NCBI RefSeq assembly: GCF_002355335.1 | Contig: NZ_AP014946.1 | Location: 4,355,501-4,419,500 of the forward strand | Direction: 5' to 3' | Length of the DNA stretch: 64,000 nt | Origin: Variibacter gotjawalensis | GTDB lineage: Bacteria; Pseudomonadota; Alphaproteobacteria; Rhizobiales; Xanthobacteraceae | Shown here: positions 36,290 to 45,107 of the stretch, in pieces | How positions within the stretch are numbered: the first letter of the stretch is position 1 | Layout: each line of letters starts with the position of its first letter | Program-made: the position numbers and the translations under genes | The notes under the pieces: model-generated | The model's input: the letters and a program-made list of their open reading frames with translations, nothing else | What the model was told of the DNA's origin: nothing | Databases searched by the model: none

Positions 36290-36936
36290 GGTGCCCACTT
36301 GAGAAAGTTGGCGATCAGGGCCAGTCCGAGTTTCTGGCTCTTCTCGGGGTGAAATTGCGTGCCCGCGATGTTGTCGCGGCCGACGATGGCGGTGACGGCG
36401 CCGCCGTAATCGGCCTCGGCGATCACATCCAAGCGTTCAGTCGGCTTCAGGTGATAGGAGTGCACGAAATAAGCGTGCAGCCCATCGGTGCCGACACTGA
36501 TATCCTTCAGCAGCGCGTGCGGTTTGAGCGCATCGAGCGTGTTCCAGCCCATGTGCGGAATCTTTAGCGTGGCGTCGTCCGGCTCGATTTTGCGCACTTC
36601 GCCTTTGATCCAGCCGAGACCTTCGGTCACGTGATGTTCGAGACCGTGCTCAGCCATCAACTGCATGCCGACGCAGATGCCGAGGAACGGCTTGCCGCGC
36701 TTGCGCACGTTGTCGTTCAGCGCATCCGTCATACCGGACACCGCATCGAGCCCGCGGCGGCAGTCCGCGAAAGCGCCGACGCCCGGAAGAATGATGCGGT
36801 CCGATTTGGCAACGACATCCGGATCGCTGGTGACGTTTACGGCGCCGGCGTAGTGCGATTCACGCGCGGCGCGCTCTACTGCCTTCGCGGCCGAGTGCAG
36901 ATTGCCGGACCCGTAGTCGACGATCGCGACACTCAT
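36286..36936 (-). CDS. hisH: Imidazole glycerol phosphate synthase glutamine amidotransferase subunit
   Basis: A 216-residue class-I glutaminase that delivers ammonia to HisF. The nucleophile cysteine is in [11 protein letters not shown], and the His-Glu pair is in TQFHPEKSQ. It starts [15 protein letters not shown]. The ATG overlaps the stop of the DUF2628 gene by four bases, and its own stop overlaps hisA by four bases, so translation is probably coupled throughout. Open frame upstream of 36936 is not homologous. Confidence 0.97.
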   Translation of the reverse strand: MSVAIVDYGSGNLHSAAKAVERAARESHYAGAVNVTSDPDVVAKSDRIILPGVGAFADCRRGLDAVSGMTDALNDNVRKRGKPFLGICVGMQLMAEHGLEHHVTEGLGWIKGEVRKIEPDDATLKIPHMGWNTLDALKPHALLKDISVGTDGLHAYFVHSYHLKPTERLDVIAEADYGGAVTAIVGRDNIAGTQFHPEKSQKLGLALIANFLKWAP

Positions 36937-37436
36937 CGCAGCGCTCCCGGATCCGGGAACAGTCCGACGACGCCGTGATCCTGCGGCCGCGACCAGCGCG
37001 CCGACATATTCGCGGCGTAAGCGGGTGTCGGCGCCGCGACAGCCGGCGACAATTCCTGCGTCCACTGATCGAAGAAGCGCTGCTCGGCGAATTCCTGATT
37101 GCGCCTGGCCGAAAGTCCCGCCTCGGTCCAGCCCCACCACTTGAGCTTGCGGCGGATCAGCGTGCCGCCCTCCATCGCAACCAGCGACGCCAACGCGATG
37201 AAAGCAAGCGAACGCGCGAAACCACCAACCTGTAGCCACTGCAACGCAAATCCCAATGCCACGCTCGCCGCGATGTAGACGACGAACGCGAGCCACAGCC
37301 GGCGATAGAGCAGCCACACCGGCGTCAGCCAGAAGGCCCACCAGTAGAAGCCGTCGCGCACGAACACGAATGTCTCGGGCCCGCGCTTCGCTTCGGGCTT
37401 GCTCAGTGGCGGCTCATGGACCGTGTAAATCGCCAT
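36933..37436 (-). CDS. DUF2628 membrane protein inside the his operon
   Basis: A 167-residue protein with three hydrophobic segments between about residues 33 and 95. A typical DUF2628 start is seen (YTVHEPP, then [28 protein letters not shown]), and there is a soluble C-terminal tail. Function is unknown. It lies 12 bases after hisB and overlaps hisH, a position I believe it keeps in many Rhizobiales, suggesting constraint by the operon even though no role in histidine synthesis is known. Confidence 0.85.
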   Translation of the reverse strand: MAIYTVHEPPLSKPEAKRGPETFVFVRDGFYWWAFWLTPVWLLYRRLWLAFVVYIAASVALGFALQWLQVGGFARSLAFIALASLVAMEGGTLIRRKLKWWGWTEAGLSARRNQEFAEQRFFDQWTQELSPAVAAPTPAYAANMSARWSRPQDHGVVGLFPDPGALR

Positions 37437-37448
37437 GGGTCCTCTACC

Positions 37449-38057
37449 TTAGTTGCCGAGCGACCCCTTCGTCGAGGGCACTTCGCCGGCTGCTCGGGGA
37501 TCGATTGCGATAGCGGTGCGCAGCGCACGCGCCAGCCCTTTGAAGCACGACTCGGCGATATGGTGATCATTCGCGCCGTAAAGCGTCTCGACATGCAGCG
37601 TGATGCCGGCATTCATCGCGAAAGCCTGAAACCACTCGCGCACCAGTTCGGTATCGAACGTGCCGATCTTGTCGCGCGCGAAGGTCGTGCGGAACACCAA
37701 GAACGGACGGCCCGAAATGTCGATCGCGACGCGCGTCAACGTCTCGTCCATCGGGAGATGCAGGCTCGCGTAGCGCGTGATGCCGCGCATGTCGCCGAGC
37801 GCCTGCTTCACGGCCTGGCCGAGCGTGATGCCGACATCTTCGGCGGTGTGGTGGTCGTCGATATGCAGATCACCCTTCGCCTTCACGGTGAGGTCGATGC
37901 GGGCGTGCCGCGCCAAAAGGTCAAGCATATGGTCGAGAAAGCCGATGCCGGTCGCGATTTTCGCAACGCCGCTGCCATCGAGGTCGACTGCGACCTCGAT
38001 GTCGGTCTCTTTCGTCTTCCGCTTCAAAGAAGCTTTGCGTGCCGATGCTTTGGCCAC
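37449..38057 (-). CDS. hisB: Imidazoleglycerol-phosphate dehydratase
   Basis: A 202-residue manganese enzyme that dehydrates IGP to imidazole-acetol phosphate. Metal-binding motifs are HTAEDVGI with the preceding HH, and the repeat [10 protein letters not shown]. It is monofunctional; the phosphatase half of the E. coli protein is absent, as usual outside gammaproteobacteria. It starts with GTG behind GAGGA (6-base spacing) and is first in the his unit. Two hairpins lie in its leader. Confidence 0.97.
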   Translation of the reverse strand: MAKASARKASLKRKTKETDIEVAVDLDGSGVAKIATGIGFLDHMLDLLARHARIDLTVKAKGDLHIDDHHTAEDVGITLGQAVKQALGDMRGITRYASLHLPMDETLTRVAIDISGRPFLVFRTTFARDKIGTFDTELVREWFQAFAMNAGITLHVETLYGANDHHIAESCFKGLARALRTAIAIDPRAAGEVPSTKGSLGN

Positions 38058-38076
38058 TTCAAGTCCTCTAAACGCT

Positions 38077-38126
38077 GATCGCCCCTTTGGGGGGCGATCT
38101 TTTACGCCCCAAAGGTCTGCGGGGCG
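38077..38126 (-). repeat. Tandem GC hairpins in the hisB leader
   Basis: GATCGCCCC (38077-38085) and GGGGCGATC (38091-38099) form a perfect 9-base-pair stem, and CGCCCC (38105-38110) with GGGGCG (38121-38126) form a second. The first is 9 bases upstream of the hisB ribosome site. Read on the plus strand it is followed by TTTT like a terminator, but no plus-strand gene precedes it. No histidine-rich leader peptide was found. It may end L,D-transpeptidase transcription, or structure the his leader. Confidence 0.6.
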
Positions 38127-38181
38127 GTTTCTATCAGGTGGGAAAGCCGAGCGCTATGCCGCGATATCGCGGCGAAACGCT

Positions 38182-38748
38182 CTAATTGTCGTCGTCATCG
38201 TCCATGAACCAGCCGGACGGCTGGCGCTGCGGCCGATAAAGCCCGCGCTCTTCGAAATCCGGCGCGCCGGCCCGCATAACGGCGCGGCGCGGCGCCGAGC
38301 GTGCCGCAACGGCGCCACCGCGCGGATTGGCACCCGTCACGACGATCCGGGTGTTGCCCATGCCGCGCTGGCGGACGAGCGCGAACAAGGCTGCGGCATT
38401 GCCCGGATGCAACCGGACGCAACCGTGCGAGGCCGGGCCGCCGAGGCGGCGCAATTCCGTCGTGCCGTGAATCGCGTAGCCGCCGTGGAAGAAAATCGCA
38501 TGCGGCATCGGCGCATTGTAGTATTTGCGCGAGAACCATGAGCGTTCCAGGCGCTGCGGCCGGAACTGCCCGTTTGGCGTGCCGAAGCCGGCGCGGCCGG
38601 TCGAGACGGCCCAGGAATGCCGCGGCGTGCCGTCGACCGAGACGGTCATTCGCTGCGTCGATTTGTTGATCGAGACGAGAACACTGGCCGAAGCCGAGCC
38701 GCTCAGCGCGGCCAACACGGCAGCCGCCGCCAAAATACGCTTGAACAT
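38182..38748 (-). CDS. L,D-transpeptidase (YkuD domain), secreted
   Basis: A 188-residue periplasmic enzyme with a cleavable signal (residues 1-21, ending ASA). The YkuD domain carries the catalytic motif HGTTELRRLGGPASHGCVRL, with nucleophilic Cys and the two His residues. Such enzymes make 3-3 peptidoglycan cross-links or attach outer-membrane proteins, both prominent in Rhizobiales. The C-terminal tail is Arg/Pro-rich and ends in five aspartates and an asparagine. GGAGGG lies 5 bases before the ATG. It is single, upstream of the his unit. Confidence 0.92.
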   Translation of the reverse strand: MFKRILAAAAVLAALSGSASASVLVSINKSTQRMTVSVDGTPRHSWAVSTGRAGFGTPNGQFRPQRLERSWFSRKYYNAPMPHAIFFHGGYAIHGTTELRRLGGPASHGCVRLHPGNAAALFALVRQRGMGNTRIVVTGANPRGGAVAARSAPRRAVMRAGAPDFEERGLYRPQRQPSGWFMDDDDDN

Positions 38749-38829
38749 GGTCCCTCCGGGACTCTGATTTTTGACGCCTTCGGCGACAATAAAGCCGGAG
38801 GAAACCTGCCTCGTAAAGTCACGGATGAC

Positions 38830-39651
38830 TTACCGGTTAACGGCCATATTCCCGTCGAGCACGGTTTTTCCGGGCCAACGGCAGAGATCGTTGATGATGC
38901 AGGTCTCGCACAGCGGCCGCTGCGCTTTGCAGACGTAACGCCCATGCAGGATCAGCCAGTGGTGAGCGTGCAGCATGAACTCGGCCGGGATCGCTTTTTC
39001 GAGCCCGAGCTCGACCTCGAGCGGGTTCTTGCCCGGCGCGAGGCCGGTCCGGTTGCCGACACGAAACACATGCGTGTCGACCGCCATGGTCGGCATCCCG
39101 TAGGCCATGTTGAGCACGACATTCGCGGTCTTGCGGCCAACGCCCGGCAGCGCTTCCAATGCTTCGCGTGAAGCCGGAACTTCGCCACCATATTCGGCGA
39201 TCAGACGCTCGGACAAACCGATGACATTCTTCGCCTTCATGCGGAAGAGCCCGATCGTTTTGATCGCCTCGCGCAGGCGATCTTCACCGAGTGCGACCAT
39301 TTTCTCCGGCGTATCGACTGTGGCGAATAGCGGCCGCGTCGCGCGATTGACGCCCGCATCCGTCGCCTGCGCCGACATCACGACGGCGCACAGCAGCGTG
39401 AAGGCATTGACGTGTTCGAGTTCACCTTTCGGCTCGGGCGAGACCTTTTGAAAGCGGCGAAAAGCTTCGGTCACTTCCGCCGTCGTCCACGGCTTGAGCT
39501 TACCGCCGAGCGCCGCCGCATCCGCATTGGCGCGTGCTTTGACGGGCTTGACCGCAGCGCGCGCGGGCTTCTTGCCGGGAACTTTCTTCGGCGGTTTCTT
39601 GCTCACCGGCTTCTTTGCCGGGCGTTTCGCGGCTGTCGCTTTTCGAACCAT
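38830..39651 (-). CDS. nth: Endonuclease III
   Basis: This 273-residue DNA glycosylase/AP lyase removes oxidised pyrimidines. The helix-hairpin-helix LPGVGRKTANVV contains the catalytic lysine, and VDTHVFRVGNR contains the catalytic aspartate. The 4Fe-4S cluster is bound by four cysteines in CKAQRPLCETCIINDLC. An N-terminal extension of about 50 residues, rich in Lys, Ala and Pro, precedes the enzyme domain and may bind DNA. The ATG at 39651 is only 21 bases from the divergent DUF2244 start. Confidence 0.95.
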   Translation of the reverse strand: MVRKATAAKRPAKKPVSKKPPKKVPGKKPARAAVKPVKARANADAAALGGKLKPWTTAEVTEAFRRFQKVSPEPKGELEHVNAFTLLCAVVMSAQATDAGVNRATRPLFATVDTPEKMVALGEDRLREAIKTIGLFRMKAKNVIGLSERLIAEYGGEVPASREALEALPGVGRKTANVVLNMAYGMPTMAVDTHVFRVGNRTGLAPGKNPLEVELGLEKAIPAEFMLHAHHWLILHGRYVCKAQRPLCETCIINDLCRWPGKTVLDGNMAVNR

Positions 39652-39672
39652 TTCTTCGGTATATTGGGCCGC

Positions 39673-40197
39673 ATGGATACCGGCAACAATACCGGCGAGG
39701 AGAGCGGCGAACGGCCGATCTTTTCTGCCGTGATCACGCCGCATCGTTCGCTCGGCCGCACCGGCTTCATCGTGCTGATGACGGTCTTCGGCGCCGCGAG
39801 CTTCGTCTCCGGCGTCATCTTCGCGCGCATAGGCGCGTGGCCGATCTTCGGCTTCTTCGGCCTCGACGTGGTGCTGGTTTTCCTCGCCTTCCGCACCAAC
39901 TACCGCCGCGCCAACGCCTACGAACGCGTCGTCGTGCGCTACGAAGAGATCGAGGTCGTGCGGGTCGACCATCGTGGCAATCGCCAGGAATGGCGCATCA
40001 ATCCGCTCTGGGCGCAGATCGAAAGCGAAAGCGTCGAGGAGTTCGGCATGACGCGTCTCATGCTCGTCGCACGCGGCAGCCGACTAAACGTCGCGATCCA
40101 CCTGGGCCCTGAAGAAAAAGCCAGCTTCGCCACCGCATTGACGGCAGCCGTGAACGAAGCCAAACGCGGCCCAACCCGCAACGTTTTTGCGTCGTGA
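39673..40197 (+). CDS. DUF2244 membrane protein
   Basis: A 174-residue protein with two transmembrane segments (about residues 30-50 and 56-72) followed by a soluble domain containing YERVVVRYEEIEVVRVDHRG and NPLWAQIE, typical of DUF2244 (integral membrane, unknown function). It is divergent from nth with a 21-base gap, a linkage I recall as common in Rhizobiales. An open frame continues upstream but lies antisense to nth. Function cannot be assigned. Confidence 0.85.
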   Translation: MDTGNNTGEESGERPIFSAVITPHRSLGRTGFIVLMTVFGAASFVSGVIFARIGAWPIFGFFGLDVVLVFLAFRTNYRRANAYERVVVRYEEIEVVRVDHRGNRQEWRINPLWAQIESESVEEFGMTRLMLVARGSRLNVAIHLGPEEKASFATALTAAVNEAKRGPTRNVFAS

Positions 40198-40272
40198 GCG
40201 CGTTCGAAACGAAGCCAGAAACCGGGTGGTTGCGGCGCGTTGAGCGGCCTAATTGAGGGAGCATGATCTGAC

Positions 40273-41172
40273 ATGAAAGAGAGAGCCATGCTATCTCCCG
40301 ACCGCATCCCCGACACGCTGCCGCTGATCGCCCAAGGCGAAGACTATGAGGTCGTCCGCAAGGCGATCGCCTACATCTCGCAGAACTGGCGCGAGCAGCC
40401 CGAAATCGAAACCATTGCGAGCGCGATCAGCGTGCCAGTCACCGACCTGCACCACCTGTTCCGCCGCTGGTCCGGCCTCACGCCGAAAGCCTTCCTGCAG
40501 GCGATCACTCTCGACAACGCGCGCAAGCTGCTGCGCGATTCCGCCAGCGTGCTCGACGCAAGCTACGAAGTCGGCTTGTCCGGCCCAGGCCGCCTGCACG
40601 ACTTGTTCGTCACCCACGAGTCGATGTCTCCCGGCGAATGGAAAACCGGCGGCGAAGGCCTCGTCGTGACTTACGGCTTTCACCCCTCGCCGTTCGGCAT
40701 CGCGCTCGTGATGACGACACCGCGTGGCCTCTGCGGCCTTGCCTTCGCGGACCCCGGCGAAGAACGCGAAGCGCTCGACGATATGCGCGGGCGCTGGCCG
40801 GCTGCGACTTATATCGAGAACTATGTGGACACTGCGCCGGTCGCCGAGCGCATCTTCAACTCGGCCTGCTGGCGTCCGGATCAACCGCTCCGCGTCGTGC
40901 TCATCGGGACCGACTTCGAGGTTCGCGTATGGGACACGCTGTTGTCGATCCCACTCGGCCGCGCGACGACGTATTCGGACATCGCCAACCACATCGGCAA
41001 ACCGAAGGCGCCGCGCGCCGTCGGCGCCGCGGTCGGCAAGAATCCGATCTCGTTCGTCGTCCCGTGCCATCGCGTGCTCGGCAAGAGCGGCGACATCACG
41101 GGCTATCACTGGGGTATGACGCGCAAGCGCGCGATGCTCGGCTGGGAAGCCGGCAAGGCGGCCGTGAACTAG
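40273..41172 (+). CDS. AraC-MGMT fusion: methylated-DNA-protein-cysteine methyltransferase
   Basis: A 299-residue Ada-like protein without the N-terminal phosphotriester-sensing cysteine domain. Residues about 20-115 are an AraC-type helix-turn-helix (ITLDNARKLL and later SMSPGEWK). The C-terminal half is the alkyltransferase with the acceptor Cys265 in VPCHRVLGKSG and the GRATTYSDIA DNA-binding region. It should repair O6-methylguanine and may regulate genes, but cannot sense methylphosphotriesters as E. coli Ada does. An ATG at 40288 is an alternative start with an AAGAGAGAG site. Confidence 0.9.
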   Translation: MKERAMLSPDRIPDTLPLIAQGEDYEVVRKAIAYISQNWREQPEIETIASAISVPVTDLHHLFRRWSGLTPKAFLQAITLDNARKLLRDSASVLDASYEVGLSGPGRLHDLFVTHESMSPGEWKTGGEGLVVTYGFHPSPFGIALVMTTPRGLCGLAFADPGEEREALDDMRGRWPAATYIENYVDTAPVAERIFNSACWRPDQPLRVVLIGTDFEVRVWDTLLSIPLGRATTYSDIANHIGKPKAPRAVGAAVGKNPISFVVPCHRVLGKSGDITGYHWGMTRKRAMLGWEAGKAAVN

Positions 41173-41178
41173 CTGAGG

Positions 41179-41209
41179 CGTCATGGCCCGGCTTGTCCGG
41201 GCCATGACG
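41179..41209. repeat. Perfect 13-base-pair hairpin between convergent genes
   Basis: CGTCATGGCCCGG (41179-41191) and CCGGGCCATGACG (41197-41209) are exact reverse complements around CTTGT. It sits between the stops of the Ada-like gene and gpmA. It resembles the short GTCATGGCCCGG palindromes scattered in Bradyrhizobium-like genomes and could also act as a bidirectional terminator, although no T-run follows on either strand. Confidence 0.85.
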
Positions 41210-41224
41210 GCGCTTCAGATTTCC

Positions 41225-41848
41225 TTACGCAGCAAGATCGACTTTCGATGCCACCGTCGAATCCGCATTGAGTCGATAGATGATCGGCACGCCCGTCGCG
41301 AGCTCGCGCTTGAGGATCTGCTCCGGATTAAGCTGCTCGAGCACCATCACGAGCGCGCGCAGCGAGTTTCCGTGCGCCGCGATGATCGTGCGCTTGCCCG
41401 ACAGCACGCCCGGCTGAATGTGCTGCACGTAGTACGGCAGCGCGCGCGCGATCGTATCCTTCAGGCTCTCGCCGCCCGGCGGCGGGATATCGTACGAGCG
41501 GCGCCACTGCAGCACCTGCTCGTCGCCCCACTTCTTGCGCGCGTCGTCTTTGTTGAGGCCGTTGAGATCGCCGTAGTTGCGCTCGTTCAGCGCAAGGTCG
41601 CGCGTGATCGGAATATCTTTCAAACCCATCTCGCCGAGCACGAGATCGAGCGTGTTCTGCGCGCGCTTGAGCGCCGACGTATAGGCGACGTCGAAGGTCA
41701 ACCCCTGCGCCTTCAGCTTCGCGCCGGCGGCCTTCGCTTCCTCAACGCCCTTCTCGGTCAATTCGACATCGCGCCAACCGGTGAAAAGGTTCTTGAGGTT
41801 CCATTCGCTCTGCCCGTGGCGCACGAGCACGAGAAGTCGTTCGGTCAT
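41225..41848 (-). CDS. gpmA: 2,3-bisphosphoglycerate-dependent phosphoglycerate mutase
   Basis: A 207-residue histidine-phosphatase-fold enzyme that interconverts 3- and 2-phosphoglycerate in glycolysis. The phospho-acceptor His11 is in [10 protein letters not shown], Glu is in LNERNYGDL, and the second His is in [12 protein letters not shown]. Length is typical of the short rhizobial form. The ATG at 41848 follows AGGA at 8 bases; an upstream in-frame TTG is less likely. It is last in a pyrF-DUF1330-dapB-gpmA unit. Confidence 0.96.
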   Translation of the reverse strand: MTERLLVLVRHGQSEWNLKNLFTGWRDVELTEKGVEEAKAAGAKLKAQGLTFDVAYTSALKRAQNTLDLVLGEMGLKDIPITRDLALNERNYGDLNGLNKDDARKKWGDEQVLQWRRSYDIPPPGGESLKDTIARALPYYVQHIQPGVLSGKRTIIAAHGNSLRALVMVLEQLNPEQILKRELATGVPIIYRLNADSTVASKVDLAA

Positions 41849-41859
41849 CTCTTCTTCCT

Positions 41860-42672
41860 TCAATCGCTCAAACCGAGCACATCCATCATCGAATACAATC
41901 CGGGCTTCTGCTTACGGCCCCAAACAGCGGCCTTCAATGCGCCAGCCGCAAACAGCATGCGATCGCTCGCCTTGTGCGACAGCTCGATGCGCTCCGACCC
42001 TGAGACGAACATCACAGTGTGATCGCCGACGACGTTGCCGCCGCGCAATGTCGCGAAGCCGATGTCGCCGCGCTTGCGCGCGCCCGTATGCCCATCGCGC
42101 ACGCGCTGCGAATGTGCATCGAGATCAATGCCGCGGCCTTCCGCTGCGGCACGACCGAGCAGCAACGCCGTTCCGGACGGCGCATCGATCTTCTGATTGT
42201 GATGCATCTCCAGCACTTCGATGTCGAAGTCCGCATCGAGTGCCGCCGCAACCTTCTTCGTCAGCGCCGCAAGCAGATTGACGCCAAGGCTCATATTGCC
42301 CGATTTCACGATCACGGTTTCGGTCGCCGCATCCGCGATCTGCTTCTCGTCGATCGCGCCGAGACCGGTCGTCCCGATGACGTGGACACAGCGCGTCTTG
42401 GCGGTCACGGCCGCATACGCGACCGTCGCAGCCGGGATCGTGAAATCGATCAGGCAGTGCGCGGCTTTTAGCGCCGCCTCGGCATCGCTGGTGATTTTGA
42501 TGTTGTTCGCCGGCAGGCCGGCCAGCATGCCGGAGTCTTGGCCGATATTCGGTGAGTTCGACACATCGAGCGCGCCGACCACCGTGAACCCGCTGGCTTC
42601 CGATACGGCGCGAATCAGCGTGCGGCCCATGCGCCCGCCCGCCCCTGCGATCACCACTCTCAAATCCGACAT
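41860..42672 (-). CDS. dapB: 4-hydroxy-tetrahydrodipicolinate reductase
   Basis: A 270-residue enzyme of the diaminopimelate/lysine pathway. The Rossmann motif [14 protein letters not shown] is at the N-terminus, and the catalytic and substrate-binding segment [19 protein letters not shown] is near residue 155. It starts 9 bases after the DUF1330 gene ends and stops 11 bases before gpmA. The product feeds both lysine and peptidoglycan. Confidence 0.97.
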   Translation of the reverse strand: MSDLRVVIAGAGGRMGRTLIRAVSEASGFTVVGALDVSNSPNIGQDSGMLAGLPANNIKITSDAEAALKAAHCLIDFTIPAATVAYAAVTAKTRCVHVIGTTGLGAIDEKQIADAATETVIVKSGNMSLGVNLLAALTKKVAAALDADFDIEVLEMHHNQKIDAPSGTALLLGRAAAEGRGIDLDAHSQRVRDGHTGARKRGDIGFATLRGGNVVGDHTVMFVSGSERIELSHKASDRMLFAAGALKAAVWGRKQKPGLYSMMDVLGLSD

Positions 42673-42681
42673 GGCCGTCCT

Positions 42682-42993
42682 TTACGATTCCGCCGGCTGC
42701 GGGCCGTCATAACCCTCGATGATGATGATGTCGGCCGTCGAATGCGGCGCGCGGCGCAGAATGTTCTCCTGATATTCCGGCGAGTCGTAGCAGGCGCGCG
42801 CCGTGGCGACGTCCGGAAATTCGATCACGACATTGCGGCCGCGCGCAGCGCCTTCAGGATTATCGTATTTTCCGCCGCGCACGACGAAGCGTGCGCCCCA
42901 TTTCTTGAAGATCGCCGCATTCGCGGCCGCGTAGGGCTTGTAGCCGTCCTCGTTCTTCACATCGACGCGTCCGATCCAATAACCTTTGGCCAT
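42682..42993 (-). CDS. DUF1330 family protein
   Basis: A 103-residue ferredoxin-like alpha+beta dimer protein with the DUF1330 start GYWIGRVDVKNEDGYKPY and the core VVRGGKYDNPEGAARGRNVVIEFP. Biochemical function is unknown. The ATG at 42993 has GGAGAG upstream. It lies between pyrF and dapB with gaps of 16 and 9 bases and so is probably cotranscribed with them. Confidence 0.9.
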   Translation of the reverse strand: MAKGYWIGRVDVKNEDGYKPYAAANAAIFKKWGARFVVRGGKYDNPEGAARGRNVVIEFPDVATARACYDSPEYQENILRRAPHSTADIIIIEGYDGPQPAES

Positions 42994-43009
42994 GGTTTCT
43001 CTCCGGTTC

Positions 43010-43714
43010 TTATTGTGATTTTGCTTCGGTGATTTCGGCGACGATCGCTTCGGCGGCGGCTTTCGGATCGCTCGCGGCCGTGATGGGCCGGCCGACGACG
43101 AGATAATCCGCGCCTTCACGGATCGCGCGGCCGGGCGTCATGATGCGCTTCTGATCGCCCGCATCGGCACCGGCCGGACGCACACCCGGCGTCACCAGCA
43201 CCATCTTGTCGGCCGCGATCGGGCGCAGAGTTGCAGCTTCCTCCGGCGAACACACAAGGCCATCGATGCCGATCTCATGCGCCTGTCGCGCGCGCAGGCT
43301 GATGAGGTCCTTCACACCGTAAGCGTAGCCCGCATCCTTCATGTCGGCTTCGTCGTAGGACGTCAGCACCGTCACGGCGAGAATGCGCAGCCCCGAAGTG
43401 CCGCGCCCTTCCACCGCCGCGCGCATCGTCTGCGGATAAGCGTGCACAGTCAGGAACGTCGCGCCCATGCCGGCAATGCTCTCGACACCGCGCGAAACCG
43501 TGTTACCGATGTCGTGGAGCTTGAGGTCCATGAAGACCTTCTTGCCCGAGCCGATCAGGCGCTTGGCGAAATCGAGACCGCCCGCATAGGTGAGCTGGTA
43601 GCCGACCTTGTAGAAGGTCACCGCCTCGCCGAGCTGCGAGACCATCGCTTGCGCTTGTTCGACACCCGGTAGATCGAGAGCGACGATCATGCGGTCACGG
43701 GGGTCAAGCGTCAT
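43010..43714 (-). CDS. pyrF: Orotidine 5'-phosphate decarboxylase
   Basis: A 234-residue TIM barrel that decarboxylates OMP to UMP, the last step of de novo pyrimidine synthesis. The catalytic tetrad motif [12 protein letters not shown] is present near residue 60, and TPGVRPAG and YLVVGRPIT form the phosphate end. AAAGGA lies 7 bases before the ATG at 43714; the frame remains open ten codons further up. First gene of its short unit. Confidence 0.97.
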   Translation of the reverse strand: MTLDPRDRMIVALDLPGVEQAQAMVSQLGEAVTFYKVGYQLTYAGGLDFAKRLIGSGKKVFMDLKLHDIGNTVSRGVESIAGMGATFLTVHAYPQTMRAAVEGRGTSGLRILAVTVLTSYDEADMKDAGYAYGVKDLISLRARQAHEIGIDGLVCSPEEAATLRPIAADKMVLVTPGVRPAGADAGDQKRIMTPGRAIREGADYLVVGRPITAASDPKAAAEAIVAEITEAKSQ

Positions 43715-43822
43715 GCGGCATCCTTTCGCGCCGCTTGGTATCACTCGATTCTCGGAGAGTCGATTGCAAAGAGGCAGTCGGGCTTGCTGCGTCAGCAGTC
43801 GAAACTGTCTGAAACCGACCGC

Positions 43823-44419
43823 CTACTGCCCACTGCCTATTGCCGAACTTCTTGCCACATCGACCAACCGCTGCACCGCATTCTTCAGCGCACCGGCGGC
43901 CCGCGTGTCGGTCAAATTATCGCGCTCGTCGAACGCGTTGGTTGCCTCGCGCACCGCTACCATCTCGGGAATGACTAAAGCGCCGCAGCCGACTTCCAAC
44001 ACCTGCCGCAGCGCCATCAGCGAGCGCATCGCGCCGAACGGTCCCGGCGATGCCCCCGCAATCGCAAACACGCGGTCCTTATAGGCGGCCAGCGGAACTT
44101 CCCGGCCCTCGCGCACCCGCGACACCCAGTCAATCGTGTTCTTTAGCAGCGGCGTCACCGACGCATTGTATTCGGGGCTGACGATGAAGATGCCCTCATG
44201 CGTGCAGAACAGCCGCTTGAGCTTGTAGGCGTTGTCGGGCGGCCCGTTAAGCGTCTCGAGATTGCCGTCGTAGAGCGGCAATGGGAAATCGCCGAGCGAG
44301 ATGTGCGTCACCTCGGCGTCCGCAATCACCAGCTCCTTGACGGCAAGCGCGGCAAGACGAGCGTTGAACGACCCGTTGCGGATCGAACCGGCGAAGACCA
44401 GGATTTTCGGATTGGCCAT
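43823..44419 (-). CDS. NADPH-dependent FMN reductase (flavodoxin-like)
   Basis: A 198-residue flavodoxin-fold protein. The FMN phosphate loop is VFAGSIRNGSFNARLA at residues 8-23, followed by SPEYNASVTPLLKNTIDW, the strongest signature of the NADPH:FMN/chromate-reductase group, and AGASPGPFGAMRSL. It probably reduces quinones, flavins or metals; the physiological acceptor is unknown. It follows pmtA by 16 bases on the same strand. Confidence 0.88.
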   Translation of the reverse strand: MANPKILVFAGSIRNGSFNARLAALAVKELVIADAEVTHISLGDFPLPLYDGNLETLNGPPDNAYKLKRLFCTHEGIFIVSPEYNASVTPLLKNTIDWVSRVREGREVPLAAYKDRVFAIAGASPGPFGAMRSLMALRQVLEVGCGALVIPEMVAVREATNAFDERDNLTDTRAAGALKNAVQRLVDVARSSAIGSGQ

Positions 44420-44435
44420 GCGCTAAGCCGGCGGC

Positions 44436-45035
44436 TTAGCGCTTGCGATAGACCCACACGCGCGCCGGCGGCAGGTTTTTCCAGATGCGATCGGACGCTT
44501 CGACGCGCACGCCACCGATCGACTTCGGGATGGGCGGCACAACCGCGTAGGTGAATTGTACGAACGGCGCATCGGCCTTCATCAGCGTCAGAGCCTCGCG
44601 CAGCAAGCGAACGCGCATACGCAGCGGCTTGGTGAACAGCGGCAACCCCGACACGACGGCAGCGCCCGGCTTGTCGACGATGCCGTGCAGCGTCTCTTTC
44701 AGAGCGTAAGCATCGCCCTGCACAACCGTCGCGCGCGGGAAGCGCGTTCGCAGCAACTGGCAGAATGTCGGATTGAACTCGATCAGCACCAGGCGGTTTT
44801 CCGCGATGCCGTGCTCGATGAGGGCTTCGGTGATCGGGCCAGTACCCGGTCCAAGCTCGACCACCGGGCCTTCGCCGGTCGGATCGACGTAACGCGCCAT
44901 GGTGCGCGCGAGCGCGCGGCTTGACGGCGTGACAGCACCAATCGCCAGCGGCTTTTCGAGCCACGAACGAATGAAGTGCACTTCGTCATCGAGACGAAGA
45001 GGCTTCTGGGTGCGCGTAAGGGACTGAGTTCGCAT
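44436..45035 (-). CDS. pmtA: Phospholipid N-methyltransferase (PmtA-like)
   Basis: A 199-residue SAM-dependent methyltransferase. FIRSWLEKPLAIGAVTPSS precedes the SAM loop VVELGPGTGPITEALI, and a YAVVPPIP segment lies toward the C-terminus. This matches the Sinorhizobium-type PmtA that methylates phosphatidylethanolamine to phosphatidylcholine. The fold also resembles KsgA-type rRNA methylases, so database labels vary. It lies just downstream of dnaJ, separated by about 70 bases. Confidence 0.8.
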   Translation of the reverse strand: MRTQSLTRTQKPLRLDDEVHFIRSWLEKPLAIGAVTPSSRALARTMARYVDPTGEGPVVELGPGTGPITEALIEHGIAENRLVLIEFNPTFCQLLRTRFPRATVVQGDAYALKETLHGIVDKPGAAVVSGLPLFTKPLRMRVRLLREALTLMKADAPFVQFTYAVVPPIPKSIGGVRVEASDRIWKNLPPARVWVYRKR

Positions 45036-45107
45036 CTTTGTCAGTTATGTGACAATCGTAACCCCTATGGGTAGTGCCCACAAGCCACATGGTCAAGTCA
45101 TAGGCAG

